Under the pieces are notes generated by a model. That model searched no databases. It saw only the letters and a list, made by a program, of their open reading frames with translations, and had not been told where the DNA came from. Positions 1-9,794 of a stretch of DNA of 41,689 nucleotides are shown here, piece by piece. Position 1 is the first letter of the stretch; each line of letters begins with the position of its first letter. This DNA comes from Desulfobacterales bacterium (GTDB lineage: Bacteria; Desulfobacterota; Desulfobacteria; Desulfobacterales; JAHDSC01): contig JAFGES010000048.1 in the NCBI GenBank assembly GCA_016931455.1, positions 1-41,689 of the forward strand. The letters are read 5' to 3'. The position numbers were made by a program, and so were the translations under genes.

Positions 1-3000
1 CTACAGTATAAGTCCCTGCATTGCTCCAAGCGTGGGTTTGGGTTATTCCTGTATCGCCGGATGGATTGAATGTGCTGCCGTCGTAATCCCAATCCCACTC
101 GTAGCTGACGATGGCATCCGGGCTGGATATAGAACTGCCGGCATCGTAATTTCCGGCGGTTCCTTCATTTATAGTTGTATCACCTGTCAGAGCCGCAGTA
201 GGAGCTTTATCCGTGATGGTGACGTCATGAGAAATTGTGTCGGTCGATCCATCTTCATCGGTTACCGTCAATGTCACCGTATAAATACCGTTATCATCGA
301 AGGTAAAAGAAGGATTCTGGTCGGCACTTGTTCCCAAACCACCGAAATTCCAACTCCATTCGGTAATGGTGTCAGGGTATGAGGCGGAAGTATCCGTGAA
401 GATCACGGCAGTTCCCTCGGCCTGGGGTTCCGGCGCCCATATAAATGCTGCCGTCGGTCTCAGATCATTAACCATTACCTCGGCCGTATCCGTATTCGTC
501 AGTAACGAATCAGACACCTCCAAGCCTACCGTGTAGGTGCCGTTATCACTCCAGGTATACGTCGGCTGTTCAGCAGTGGAATCATCATAGTTTCCATCAT
601 TATCAAGATCCCAGGCAAAGTTCAGCGCATCACCGTTTGGATCAGATGAACTGCTACCATCCAAGGTGAGCGGTGAACCTTCATCCACAATATAAGGTCC
701 ACCGGCCTCTGCAATGGGTGGTAGATTGGCCTCAACGGTTACTGTTGTATACACGGGCAAAGACTCGAGGTTAGTACAATTTACTCCCGGTGTACAACCC
801 ATGGGATTAAATGCGCCGTTGTCCCATACTTTAAGACCGATGTTGTAAACTCCCGGGGCTGTGTAGGTATAAAGTGACGTGGCGTTTGTTGTTTCAAGAT
901 CCAAATCGTCAAACCAGACCCCATCATTGTCCAAATCCCACTGGTAAAGAGTAATGGAATCTCCCGGATCAATGTCGTAGGAACCGCTTCCATCCAATGA
1001 AAAGGCGATACCGGCAGTAACCGTATAAGGCCCACCGTTTACGGCAAATGGTGCATGGGGCGGTTCGGCTACTGTAACCTCTCTGGTATCTATATCGGTT
1101 TGGGCAGGTTCGTTGTCATCCGTTACCCGGAGCCGAGCCGTATAAACGATAGGGGGATCACCGGAATTTAATGGATCAGGATCCGGATAAGTATATTTAG
1201 CATTGGGATCCGAGGGGTCGGTAGTGGTGAAATCATAAATACCGTCACCATTGAAATCCCACTCGTATTTTATGATACTTCTTGTGGTATCCGTATGAAA
1301 AGATCCTGAAGCGTTAAAGGCAAGTTCCATGTCATAAGCCCAAATGATATCATCTCCGGCATCCGCCACAGGGGGCTGGACAAAAAGAGTCGGTGTCAGC
1401 ATGATTACGGCCCAAGACGTATCCAGACCGCGACCGCCATACCCCGAACTGTCCCATGAACCCCAATAGGACCCCGAAGTTGATTGCTGGTCGATAATTC
1501 GCTTGCGAACCCCGGTCGAGGCGTCATTGTACCAGTCAAGACCGGTAACGCTGAAAATTACGACAGGCTCAGGCCTAGCAAGTCTCATGGCTTTGACCAG
1601 GGCATAGATCGCATAGTAGTTGTTATTCTGCCAGAACCAGTTATTGGCAATATAATCTTCGGCAGTACGCCATCTCAGGTCGGATGTATATTGATCGCAG
1701 AAGGCCAATTGGATCATGCCGGATGGTGTGGTGGCGACACCGTTGCCGGCACCGGTATAGCCGAAGCCGATTCCGTTATAACTGTCCTGCAGCCAGTAGG
1801 TATTATTTTCATCTTTAACAAACTGGGGTACATTAATACCGAAGTTGTCTTCTGCCGCCAGCATGCCGATAGCGGCCCACTGGCAGGCTGAGTTGTCGGC
1901 ATCGCCATTCCAGTTGTACCGCCAGCCGCCTCTGTCATTAGTTCCGGCATCATCCTGGCCCCAGGCATACATATCCATCATATCAGTCAGGATATGGAAA
2001 TAGAACCTATTTTTGATATCGCTGCCCCCAGTGGTGGCAAAGCCAAGAGGGGCATTGGAGGAAGCAATGGCATCCATGACCATGCCCCCTTCATAAATCT
2101 CCCGGTCGTTTGTGGTCTCCAATCCGATACCGTTTCCGTTGGAATCGGGATCTCCGTATGTTTGTGTGCTGATACCGTAAGACAGTAATTGAGTGAACAA
2201 GTACTCAAAACCTCGGTTCACCGTTTCAACATAGGGATCCTCCTGGTTATCGCCCTCCTGAAGATGAGCGTTGATTTCAAAGGCCTGGATCGCCGAGGCT
2301 GTTGGAGAAGCATAATATGAGCCAGTGGATGACCACTTTCCATAATCGGTTCCGTCTCTGTCCTGGGTCTTGTGGATATACCAGAGGCCCTCATCAATGG
2401 CGATATTGGTTCGTGTATCGTCGTTATTCGGTCGGACAATCACGTAATAACTATCCGAGCCCGAAAGGCCGCTGCTGTCCCATACGGTTAGTACTGCTGT
2501 GAAGGGCGTTCCGTCTGAAGAATCCGGATAAGTATGGCTTGCCTCAATGGCGTATTTATTGCCAACCGGCTCCGGTGAGGAAGGGTAGACCGTTCCGTCT
2601 CCAAAGTTCCACTGGTAGGTGAGATCTCCTGCATCCCTGACAATAGCTTTTAGTCTGATACTGCGGCCATTATAGGTCTCGTGAGGTATGGTGGGATTTC
2701 CGGCTCTCCATGGTACACAGATGACGTTCGGGGCAAGGTTACCTGCTACGTTAATAGTTGCCGTTGCCGTATCTGCCTGGCCGGCGCCGTCCACTACGGT
2801 GAGGGTGGCGGTATAGGTACCGGCAGTGGTATATGTGTAAAAAGGCTTACGGCCAACAACATCTACGTCGTTGGTAAAGTTGCCGTCACTGTCGCTGTCT
2901 ACGGTATCGTCTACATCCCATAGGTATTTGACAATACCGTAGTCATCAGTGGAACTGCCGCCGTTAAGATAGGCAGGAGGTCCGCCGGTCCCGGCATTAT

Positions 3001-6000
3001 TGGGTCCACCGGCATGAGCCACAGGGGGATCGCCTTTGACTACGTGGACCGTTATTGTGTCGCTGTCGGACTGCATGGCCCTGTCATAGACGGTTAGTGT
3101 GACCGTGTAATCACCGTTTTCCCAGTAATGATGTCTCGGTGTTTTACCGATTCCTTTACTGGTAGGCCCGTCATCATTTACAAAGTCCACATAATCTCCA
3201 AAATCCCATTCGTATTTGTAAATTTCTAAGTCATCCGATGAACTTCCTCCATTAAAGACAGCCGGCCAATGACCTTCTGTGGTGATATTAACGCCGGCCT
3301 CTGCCGTCGGAGGATCACCTGTTGTCAAGGTAACGTCGGCCGTATCAGTGTGTGACTGCAGGGCATGATCCGTCACCCGTAAGGTCACGGTGTGGGTGCC
3401 GGAGGCACTAAAGATATGGGTTGCACTAACGCCGGTGTCGTCATAAACGCCGTCACTTTCCCAGTCCCACTCATAGGTGTAAATGCCGAAATCATCCGTG
3501 GAACCGGAGGCATCAAAATCAAAGCTCCAGGTACCTTCGAAGGCATCAGCCTCGTCACCGAATTTATCTCCTCCGGCATCTGCCACTGGAGAATCGTTAG
3601 TCTGTATGGTGATAATAGATGAATCGGTATCGGTCTGATAAACTTCATCCCATACCATGAGAGAAATGGTGCGGCTGCCGAGGTCGTAGAAGCGATAGCT
3701 TGGATTTATACCGGCGGCGATTTCCTCGACGTCATCAAGAGACAGAGTTCCTGAATAGACATCGACACCGCGTTTGAACTCCACATCGCTTCCGTAATCC
3801 GAATCATAGACTAGTATCCAGTCTAACTCACCCGATTGCCGATAATAATATTTGGCTCCTTGGGTTTCCTTAAGCTCAATTTTTACATCATACCATATAT
3901 TATCAGAGTAGTCATAACCTGTATCTCCTCTGCTGCTGCCGTTTTCGTAAATATAGATCGCATTAGATCGGAAATACATGGCATAGGGCATCTGATTATA
4001 GTGATAGGTAGTATTGGTGTTTTTAAAGCCGATCATAGGACCAACACCGCCCGTGTGCTTGATTTTGGCCTCAAAAGTCATACCATTGGCCCGAGAATAA
4101 ATATCCTTACTAAAAATGTAGTCCTTACCCCAGCCGGAACCAGTTGTTGCAATGGAAATTTCATCATTTTGGGTTACATTTCCACCGGCAACCCATTTTT
4201 TATCATTGATAATGGTTCCATCAAAGGCATCGGTACCCAACGCCCAGACATACTTAGCAATACTTGACTCATTATCAAAAGAACCGGAACCGTCAAGAGC
4301 GACGGTCCAGCCTCCTTCAAAAGCATCTCCTTCGTCAATCGTGTATGGCCCGCCGGTATCAGCCTTGGGAGGATTGCCCAGCGCCAAGGTGACGGTCATA
4401 GTATCGATGTGGCTCTGAAGAGCATGGTCCGTGACCCTTACGGCCACCGAATAGATTCCGGGCATATTCCAGGTATGGGTAGCTGTTTTTCCTGTATCTT
4501 CTGAGGGATCAAAGGTGCCGTCATAGTCCCAGTCCCATTCATAGGTATAAATGCCATAATCATCAGTGGAACCGGATGCATCAAAATTAACCGTCCAGGT
4601 TCCGTTTGACGCCTCGATTTCACCCAGATTCTGATTTGGCCCTGCATTTGCAACCGGGGCCTCGCCATCTGTGATTTCCACAGTAGTGCTGTCTGTATCA
4701 CTCTGCCCGGTCCGGTCAGAAACCGTGAGGTTCACGCCGAAGGTGCCTGTTCCTCGGTATAGAGTAAAATTAGCGTTCTGCCCTGCCGTTATTTCCGAAA
4801 AATCGTCTAGTTCCCAAGTGTTGTTATAAGCTACCAGCCCTTTTCTTAATTCCGTATCCACCGTCGTGTAGTCCGAGTTGTAAACAATGACCCAATTCGT
4901 GTCGGTGGAGGCTTTGTAAGAATAAACCGCGCCGTTTTCTTTCAGTTCGATCTTGAAATCATACCAGGTGTCGTAGGAATAATTATATCCGGTATCTCCC
5001 CGGTTATTGCTGTTTTCATAGATATAAATGTTTCCGTTATACAGGTAAAACTCATAGGGGAACTGGTTGTAATGGAAATTAGTAGTGTTTGCGTTCTTAA
5101 ATCCGAACATACATTGACCTGATCCTAGGGCCTTGAGCTTTGCTTGCAAAACTTGTCCTTTATCCTTTGGAAATGTCGCTCCTTTTGTTACAAGGTAACG
5201 GGTATTCCAGGTGTTTTCTCCTGTTAAGGAGACTGTCTCATTTTGGATGATGTCGCCGTTTGTAAACCATTTGCCGCTTTGAAAATCGGTACCGGCAAAT
5301 TCATCTATACCGAAGTCCCAGACATACTCCCGGATTTCCACATCATCGGAAGATCCGGATCCGTCTAGACCGAATGTCCATCCACCTTCGCCGGCGTCTC
5401 CTTCATCCGCGCTGTAAGGACCATTGGCATTCGCGATCGGAAAGGCCCCCGGCTGCATGGTCATAGGGATAATTCCCGTGTTTATCTGTCCGGCTGCATC
5501 GGTTACCGTCAATTCCACATTATATGTTCCGGCTTCAAATGCATGGTGAGCGGTTTGTCCTGCGGCAGTTGTCCTTACGCTGAGGTTATCGAACAAAGCC
5601 TCTGTACGGTAAGTGGAAAAACCGACCTTGCCTGACATGAATGTGCTGTCGGAAAAGCCGAAAAGAAAATGACCGTCCAAATAGAACTGGATCATGGAAT
5701 CGGTGCAAACAATTTTGATATGATAGATCACACCGGTAGTGATCGGATAAGAAGGAAAGCTTGAAGGAAGATCATATTCATAGCAATTGGTATCACTGCC
5801 GGCCACTCTTCTGTAAAGAAGGATGTCATTGTTTCCCCTACCTCTTAAAATATAATAAAAATTGTTTTGGTCGTCTTTGGCTCGAAAGACGATATGAGCC
5901 TCTTCACCCGTTCCGGATATCAGTTTGATATCGGCCTCAATGATCATATCCGTGTTATATTCTTTGTCAAACAGATTCCAGGTCCGATCCACACTGTTAT

Positions 6001-7522
6001 TGTTTTGAAGGTAAGAAGAGGTTCCTGCGATCGGATCTGTGTCATTTATCTCCCAGGTTCCGGCAAAGACATTCCATCCATCATCGTTTCCATCTTCAAA
6101 ATCATCCGTGTGGCCATCGTCAAGATTCCACCAATAGGATACAATTCCTTCCGTGTCAGAGGCATAGTCTGCACCATCCAGAGTTAAATTCCATAATCCG
6201 TCATCTGCAAGGGCCTCTCCAAAAATTACAGGCGTGGTATCGACGATCGGGGTGTCGCCCTGAACAACTACTTCGGCAGATGCATAACTGCTCTTACTGT
6301 CGTTATCCGTCACTTTCAGGTTCGGATAGTAGGTTCCCTCGTTCGTATAAGTATAGGCAGCCGGATTTTCCACATTGTCCGTTCCACCGTCTCCGAAAAC
6401 CCAATTCCAAGCCGTGATTGATCCATCACTATCACTAGATCCTGAACCGTCAAAGTCCACGGAACCACCCTCAATAATGGTGCCTGAATCCGGGGAGATG
6501 TCGGCTACCGGTACACCTGCGGGGGGTCCGATGGGTAGGGCGGATACGCCCAAAGAATTGGAAGACATGGAGCCGATTTCTACAGCTGTCCCAAAAGTCC
6601 CGTCTCCATTGCCGGGGTAATAATAGATTTTTCTGCCGCTATAATTTACGGCTACAATGTCCAGGTTTCCATCGGCATTAAAATCAAATGCGTCATAGCA
6701 GCCGTGGTTATTGAAATCGAGGCTCGTAATATAAATGCCCGATTCAAATGTCCGATCGCCGTTACCGGTCCAAAGATACGGGTCACCTCCACTGCCGCTA
6801 TTGGCGATAATATCTACGTTGCCGTCATTATCGAAATCTCCGGCTACAACACCATAAGGATCGCTCCCGGCATCCCCCACCTGGAGATTGGTCGGAAAAG
6901 CACCGGTACCGTCACCCCAATAGACATTAATGTATCCGCTGCTGTTTCTGCCCCTTACAAAATCAAGATTGCCGTCGTTATCAAAATCAGCCACATCCAT
7001 ACCGCGACCATTGCTGCCCAAGTCCATTTCGGTTTTGCTAAAATTTCCTGTTCCATCGCCAAGATAGATGCCCGTATTCCAATAATTGCCGTTGGCAACA
7101 AAGTCCATGTTGCCGTCATTATTAAAGTCGCCCGAAGCCATATCCATGGCATAAGAGTTGGCATTGGTCAGAGTTCCCACAATTGCAGTCTTTGTAAAAT
7201 TGTTACTGCTGTTGTTGACGAACAAATAAAAATAGGCCGTACTGGAAATGCCCCGTCCAACGATGAAATCCATATCACCGTCGTTGTCAAAGTCATTGAT
7301 GGTTACTCCGCGGGAGTAGTTGCCACCTAGATAATCCAACTGAGCATAATCGCTGAATGTGCCGTCGCCATTGCTCTTGGCATAGTATATGCTTGAGTAA
7401 TCGTCTACGGCGATAACAAAATCACCGGCCGCGTTCGCCGCGTTCAGACCCACTAAAAATAATGAAAACAAGACCAGCAAAATTGATAATAATTGCCGAT
7501 CCCTTATTGTATTTACCACCAT
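1..7522 (-). CDS. Giant secreted PKD / FG-GAP / jelly-roll / toroid protein (3' end beyond window)
   Basis: The frame is open from an ATG at 7522 to the left edge (2507 codons, no stop), with a strong ribosome site (GGGGG at 7527-7531). Residues 1-30 form a signal peptide ending near NAANAAG. Reading on: FG-GAP/VCBS repeats with DFDNDGDMDF-type calcium loops (about 7430-6570), then about 14 PKD domains recognisable by WDFGDG or WDWDYDG cores. Three PKD domains are interrupted by jelly-roll (LamG-like) inserts near 6105-5590, 5310-4790 and 4230-3710. An alpha/alpha-toroid (prenyltransferase/squalene-cyclase-like) domain lies near 2440-1390, followed by at least five more PKD domains. It is probably exported and acts as a surface adhesin or carbohydrate-binding scaffold; that function is inferred. 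The anchor and C-terminus are not visible. The stretch CVPW...toroid...PKD closely parallels the 771-residue protein at 9795-12110. Confidence 0.9.
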   Translation of the reverse strand, partial: MVVNTIRDRQLLSILLVLFSLFLVGLNAANAAGDFVIAVDDYSSIYYAKSNGDGTFSDYAQLDYLGGNYSRGVTINDFDNDGDMDFIVGRGISSTAYFYLFVNNSSNNFTKTAIVGTLTNANSYAMDMASGDFNNDGNMDFVANGNYWNTGIYLGDGTGNFSKTEMDLGSNGRGMDVADFDNDGNLDFVRGRNSSGYINVYWGDGTGAFPTNLQVGDAGSDPYGVVAGDFDNDGNVDIIANSGSGGDPYLWTGNGDRTFESGIYITSLDFNNHGCYDAFDFNADGNLDIVAVNYSGRKIYYYPGNGDGTFGTAVEIGSMSSNSLGVSALPIGPPAGVPVADISPDSGTIIEGGSVDFDGSGSSDSDGSITAWNWVFGDGGTDNVENPAAYTYTNEGTYYPNLKVTDNDSKSSYASAEVVVQGDTPIVDTTPVIFGEALADDGLWNLTLDGADYASDTEGIVSYWWNLDDGHTDDFEDGNDDGWNVFAGTWEINDTDPIAGTSSYLQNNNSVDRTWNLFDKEYNTDMIIEADIKLISGTGEEAHIVFRAKDDQNNFYYILRGRGNNDILLYRRVAGSDTNCYEYDLPSSFPSYPITTGVIYHIKIVCTDSMIQFYLDGHFLFGFSDSTFMSGKVGFSTYRTEALFDNLSVRTTAAGQTAHHAFEAGTYNVELTVTDAAGQINTGIIPMTMQPGAFPIANANGPYSADEGDAGEGGWTFGLDGSGSSDDVEIREYVWDFGIDEFAGTDFQSGKWFTNGDIIQNETVSLTGENTWNTRYLVTKGATFPKDKGQVLQAKLKALGSGQCMFGFKNANTTNFHYNQFPYEFYLYNGNIYIYENSNNRGDTGYNYSYDTWYDFKIELKENGAVYSYKASTDTNWVIVYNSDYTTVDTELRKGLVAYNNTWELDDFSEITAGQNANFTLYRGTGTFGVNLTVSDRTGQSDTDSTTVEITDGEAPVANAGPNQNLGEIEASNGTWTVNFDASGSTDDYGIYTYEWDWDYDGTFDPSEDTGKTATHTWNMPGIYSVAVRVTDHALQSHIDTMTVTLALGNPPKADTGGPYTIDEGDAFEGGWTVALDGSGSFDNESSIAKYVWALGTDAFDGTIINDKKWVAGGNVTQNDEISIATTGSGWGKDYIFSKDIYSRANGMTFEAKIKHTGGVGPMIGFKNTNTTYHYNQMPYAMYFRSNAIYIYENGSSRGDTGYDYSDNIWYDVKIELKETQGAKYYYRQSGELDWILVYDSDYGSDVEFKRGVDVYSGTLSLDDVEEIAAGINPSYRFYDLGSRTISLMVWDEVYQTDTDSSIITIQTNDSPVADAGGDKFGDEADAFEGTWSFDFDASGSTDDFGIYTYEWDWESDGVYDDTGVSATHIFSASGTHTVTLRVTDHALQSHTDTADVTLTTGDPPTAEAGVNITTEGHWPAVFNGGSSSDDLEIYKYEWDFGDYVDFVNDDGPTSKGIGKTPRHHYWENGDYTVTLTVYDRAMQSDSDTITVHVVKGDPPVAHAGGPNNAGTGGPPAYLNGGSSTDDYGIVKYLWDVDDTVDSDSDGNFTNDVDVVGRKPFYTYTTAGTYTATLTVVDGAGQADTATATINVAGNLAPNVICVPWRAGNPTIPHETYNGRSIRLKAIVRDAGDLTYQWNFGDGTVYPSSPEPVGNKYAIEASHTYPDSSDGTPFTAVLTVWDSSGLSGSDSYYVIVRPNNDDTRTNIAIDEGLWYIHKTQDRDGTDYGKWSSTGSYYASPTASAIQAFEINAHLQEGDNQEDPYVETVNRGFEYLFTQLLSYGISTQTYGDPDSNGNGIGLETTNDREIYEGGMVMDAIASSNAPLGFATTGGSDIKNRFYFHILTDMMDMYAWGQDDAGTNDRGGWRYNWNGDADNSACQWAAIGMLAAEDNFGINVPQFVKDENNTYWLQDSYNGIGFGYTGAGNGVATTPSGMIQLAFCDQYTSDLRWRTAEDYIANNWFWQNNNYYAIYALVKAMRLARPEPVVIFSVTGLDWYNDASTGVRKRIIDQQSTSGSYWGSWDSSGYGGRGLDTSWAVIMLTPTLFVQPPVADAGDDIIWAYDMELAFNASGSFHTDTTRSIIKYEWDFNGDGIYDFTTTDPSDPNAKYTYPDPDPLNSGDPPIVYTARLRVTDDNEPAQTDIDTREVTVAEPPHAPFAVNGGPYTVTAGIAFSLDGSGSYDIDPGDSITLYQWDLDNDGVWFDDLDLETTNATSLYTYTAPGVYNIGLKVWDNGAFNPMGCTPGVNCTNLESLPVYTTVTVEANLPPIAEAGGPYIVDEGSPLTLDGSSSSDPNGDALNFAWDLDNDGNYDDSTAEQPTYTWSDNGTYTVGLEVSDSLLTNTDTAEVMVNDLRPTAAFIWAPEPQAEGTAVIFTDTSASYPDTITEWSWNFGGLGTSADQNPSFTFDDNGIYTVTLTVTDEDGSTDTISHDVTITDKAPTAALTGDTTINEGTAGNYDAGSSISSPDAIVSYEWDWDYDGSTFNPSGDTGITQTHAWSNAGTYTV

Positions 7523-7630
7523 GGTTCCCCCTTTTCTATTCTTTCACCTATAAATTTAAAAATAATGTTTTAACAATTTAGCATCATTTTAAGTTGAATT
7601 TTGGTTTTTGCCTTTTGATATGCCCAAGGT

Positions 7631-8626
7631 CTACTCCATTTCTACATAAATCGGTTCGATATTGCTTTCTCGTTCCACTTCGATTCGAATAATCATACCG
7701 CTTCCCGGGCCGGAAATAGCCCTTTGAATCCCATCAGTCATCTGTTTGGAACTAGTAATCTCCGTTCCATTAATGTTTCTGATGACATCACCGGCATTTA
7801 ATCCGATCTGCGAAAACAGACTTCCCTTACTGATACTCGTTATTTGAATTCCCTTATTATCTTGAGAATAATCTTTGATATCCGTTCCGGTTTCATCTTC
7901 GGATAATCCATGGCGAAGGGTTACGGTATTTGCCGCAATCTGCCCGTATAGTTCTTCCCGATCAAGAGTTCTAAATTTATCCCGATCCGCTTTGTCAAAA
8001 AAGAATCCTTCTCTTTGCTCGAAAGTATTTTCTGTTTCAGCACTTGTTTCCTCTGCTATCGGTGCCTTCTGTTTGACGATGTTTTTATTGTGGTATTTAT
8101 ATATTCTTTCTGATTCCTCAGAGGAAATATCATTAGCCCTATCTGGTACCGGACTAAACCTTGATGCTCTGTAAGAAGCGTCTTTTGAAATTACAATTAT
8201 TTTTTTTAAAATAATTGAGTTGCCGCAAACCGGGGTGTCTACTTTTTGATAAAGAAAAGAAAAGTTAGAATTGGAAAGTAATCTTTTCAGAGTATTTTCA
8301 ATCGGCATATCCACGAGTTCTATGCTGACAGTCTGCTTTATGGAACCATAAAATAGAATTGAGATTTTTGTCCGTTCGGAAATTTGTTGTAATATGCGCT
8401 CCAATGGCACATCTTTGACATGGATAGTCAGTCTCTGATTTCGGACAATGACCGAGTTGTTGACTATAGCGATTGCATTTGGGGATAATTGAAAAAAACA
8501 GTAAGCAAGGAATAAGAATAAATAAACCATTCTTATTTGTAATTGTATTGTGAAAATTTTCCGAAGAAGCGTAGTAAAGTCCAAGACCTTTGCCGCCAAA
8601 TCATAGAAAGCGCTTTTTAAATTCAT
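7631..8626 (-). CDS. Exported STN (secretin N0-like) plus GspC-like PDZ protein, long paralogue
   Basis: 331 residues. The ATG at 8626 has a GAGAGG ribosome site. A hydrophobic segment (about residues 33-52) acts as signal peptide or anchor after a 30-residue cytoplasmic lead. Residues about 65-130 resemble an STN/secretin N0 domain (VPLERILQQISE, then MPIENTLKRLL). A polar linker follows, and residues about 245-331 resemble the PDZ domain of the type II secretion protein GspC (GSLFSQIGLNAGDVI, then NGTEI). It is probably periplasmic and membrane-tethered. The upstream neighbour (8932-9720) is a shorter paralogue and the downstream neighbour is the giant PKD gene, so a role in exporting or assembling the large secreted proteins is plausible. 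That role is inference; no complete secretin or secretion ATPase is visible here. Confidence 0.8.
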   Translation of the reverse strand: MNLKSAFYDLAAKVLDFTTLLRKIFTIQLQIRMVYLFLFLAYCFFQLSPNAIAIVNNSVIVRNQRLTIHVKDVPLERILQQISERTKISILFYGSIKQTVSIELVDMPIENTLKRLLSNSNFSFLYQKVDTPVCGNSIILKKIIVISKDASYRASRFSPVPDRANDISSEESERIYKYHNKNIVKQKAPIAEETSAETENTFEQREGFFFDKADRDKFRTLDREELYGQIAANTVTLRHGLSEDETGTDIKDYSQDNKGIQITSISKGSLFSQIGLNAGDVIRNINGTEITSSKQMTDGIQRAISGPGSGMIIRIEVERESNIEPIYVEME

Positions 8627-8931
8627 TATTTGCCTCTCGCTGTGAAATAGGCAATAGTCATAAAATATTATATTTTGAACAATATCATAATTATCTAATA
8701 TTAAATGAAAATCAGGTGTCTTCCTATCGCAGACTCGTATCGCGGCAGCAAAAATTTTCCTAAGAAGATCATTTAATATTTATTTGTCTGAAGGGATGCT
8801 ATGATGCTATATTTGGTAAAAGTAAAATAATCAGCTTATCTTACTTTTTAGTGGATTCAGCCTTAATTTTAATTTTTTTATTCCCTATGACTTCTAATAA
8901 ATAGGTGAACCCGGTTCGTGAAAGAACCGGA
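8627..8931. other. Intergenic spacer between the two STN-PDZ genes
   Basis: About 305 bp, AT-rich, with no convincing reading frame on either strand. It holds the hairpin just after the 8932-9720 stop codon (8911-8930) and the ribosome site of the 7631-8626 gene. I looked for a sigma54 -24/-12 pair on the minus strand and found only a near match with wrong spacing. The length and the hairpin suggest that the downstream gene has its own promoter, but I cannot place it. Confidence 0.5.
8911..8930 (-). terminator. Hairpin just after the short STN-PDZ gene
   Basis: A perfect 7-bp stem (CCGGTTC/GAACCGG) with a 6-nt loop begins a couple of bases after the TAA stop of the 8932-9720 gene. On the minus strand the following bases are AT-rich but not a clean T-run, so it may terminate weakly or protect the mRNA end. 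Confidence 0.45.
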
Positions 8932-9720
8932 TTAATGAAGCTCTATATAAATCGGGTCGATTTCGTGATTATTTTTTAAGCGCTCTATTCTTATTGAAGG
9001 CAGTTTTCCAGGAGAGCTCTGAAGTGCGTCAATGAAGTCATCTGTCGTATTGACGGATGTGCCGTTTACATCAGAGATGATATCGCCCTCATTTATGCCA
9101 ATCTGGTGAAAGATAGAATCTATAGAAATATTTTTAATAAGGATTCCTTTGCCGGACTGGTCTTCCGGCAATTTTGTACCCTTGTCGGCAGGAATTGCTG
9201 ATATTTGTTTTGTCAGTATATTTTTATTCTGAATCTTTTGCTCGAACCATTTCTTCCGATATTTTTTTTTATAATCTTCTGCATTTAACGGATCTCTACC
9301 TATATCAGAATTAGATTTTGATATAAAATTGTTTTTCTCATTAATTGTTTTCAGCGTATTATTACCTAATATCCGTACTTCTATGGGAACAAAACGATTG
9401 TTTTCAGTTTTTCTAAAGAGCAATACATAATTTCGATTCGCCAATAGACGTCGGAGACAATCCTCAATAGATGCTTCATAGAGGTGAAGAGTAATTGAAT
9501 CGGTCAAAGAATCTTCCGTTTTAAGAATCATGCCCGTTTTTAAAGAGATAGCTTGAAGGACATTGATAAGTGGAGACTGATTGGCTTCGATATCAATTAG
9601 AGAGTTTGTTACGTTTATGTTGAGGGAAGATGCCTGGGCCATACCTAAAAAGGATAAGAAAAGACAGAAGATGTATCCAATGATGGAGTGGTTAAAAAGT
9701 TTGGCATAGTTTAGATTCAT
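8932..9720 (-). CDS. Exported STN (secretin N0-like) plus GspC-like PDZ protein, short paralogue
   Basis: 262 residues with an N-terminal hydrophobic export segment (about residues 12-30, ending MAQASS). Residues about 33-115 are STN/N0-like (SPLINVLQAISLKTG, then ASIEDCLRRLLANRNY). Residues about 185-262 form a GspC-type PDZ (DSIFHQIGINEGDII, then SDVNGTSVNTTDDFI), ending EIDPIYIELH. The ending and domain order match the 331-residue neighbour (IEPIYVEME), so the two are tandem paralogues with a diverged linker. There is no clear Shine-Dalgarno before the ATG at 9720. It lies 74 bp after the 771-residue PKD gene, separated by a strong hairpin. A periplasmic adaptor role is inferred from the domain pairing. 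Confidence 0.8.
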   Translation of the reverse strand: MNLNYAKLFNHSIIGYIFCLFLSFLGMAQASSLNINVTNSLIDIEANQSPLINVLQAISLKTGMILKTEDSLTDSITLHLYEASIEDCLRRLLANRNYVLLFRKTENNRFVPIEVRILGNNTLKTINEKNNFISKSNSDIGRDPLNAEDYKKKYRKKWFEQKIQNKNILTKQISAIPADKGTKLPEDQSGKGILIKNISIDSIFHQIGINEGDIISDVNGTSVNTTDDFIDALQSSPGKLPSIRIERLKNNHEIDPIYIELH

Positions 9721-9750
9721 AGTTATTGCAGAATATTTTTGATATTTTAA

Positions 9751-9784
9751 TTCAGTCCGACAACCTGAAGGTTGCCGGACTGAA
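9751..9784 (-). terminator. Hairpin after the 771-residue PKD gene
   Basis: A long inverted repeat (TTCAGTCCG.CAACC, loop of 4, GGTTG.CGGACTGAA) with a single mismatch, just after the stop of the 9795-12110 gene. The flanking sequence is AT-rich. It probably ends or attenuates transcription between this gene and the STN-PDZ genes. Confidence 0.6.
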
Positions 9785-9794
9785 TAATTTACTA

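Noticed and set aside
1-7400. Many medium-length open frames on both strands across the giant gene
   Set aside because: They are shadows of one continuous minus-strand frame whose translation shows consistent PKD, FG-GAP and toroid motifs.
7523-7630. Sigma54 promoter for the giant gene
   Set aside because: A GGGCATATC...GGC segment on the minus strand has the wrong spacing between the GG and GC elements.
8700-8790. Sigma54 promoter for the 7631-8626 gene
   Set aside because: AGGAAAATTTTTGCT has 11 rather than 12 bases between the GG and GC, so it does not fit.
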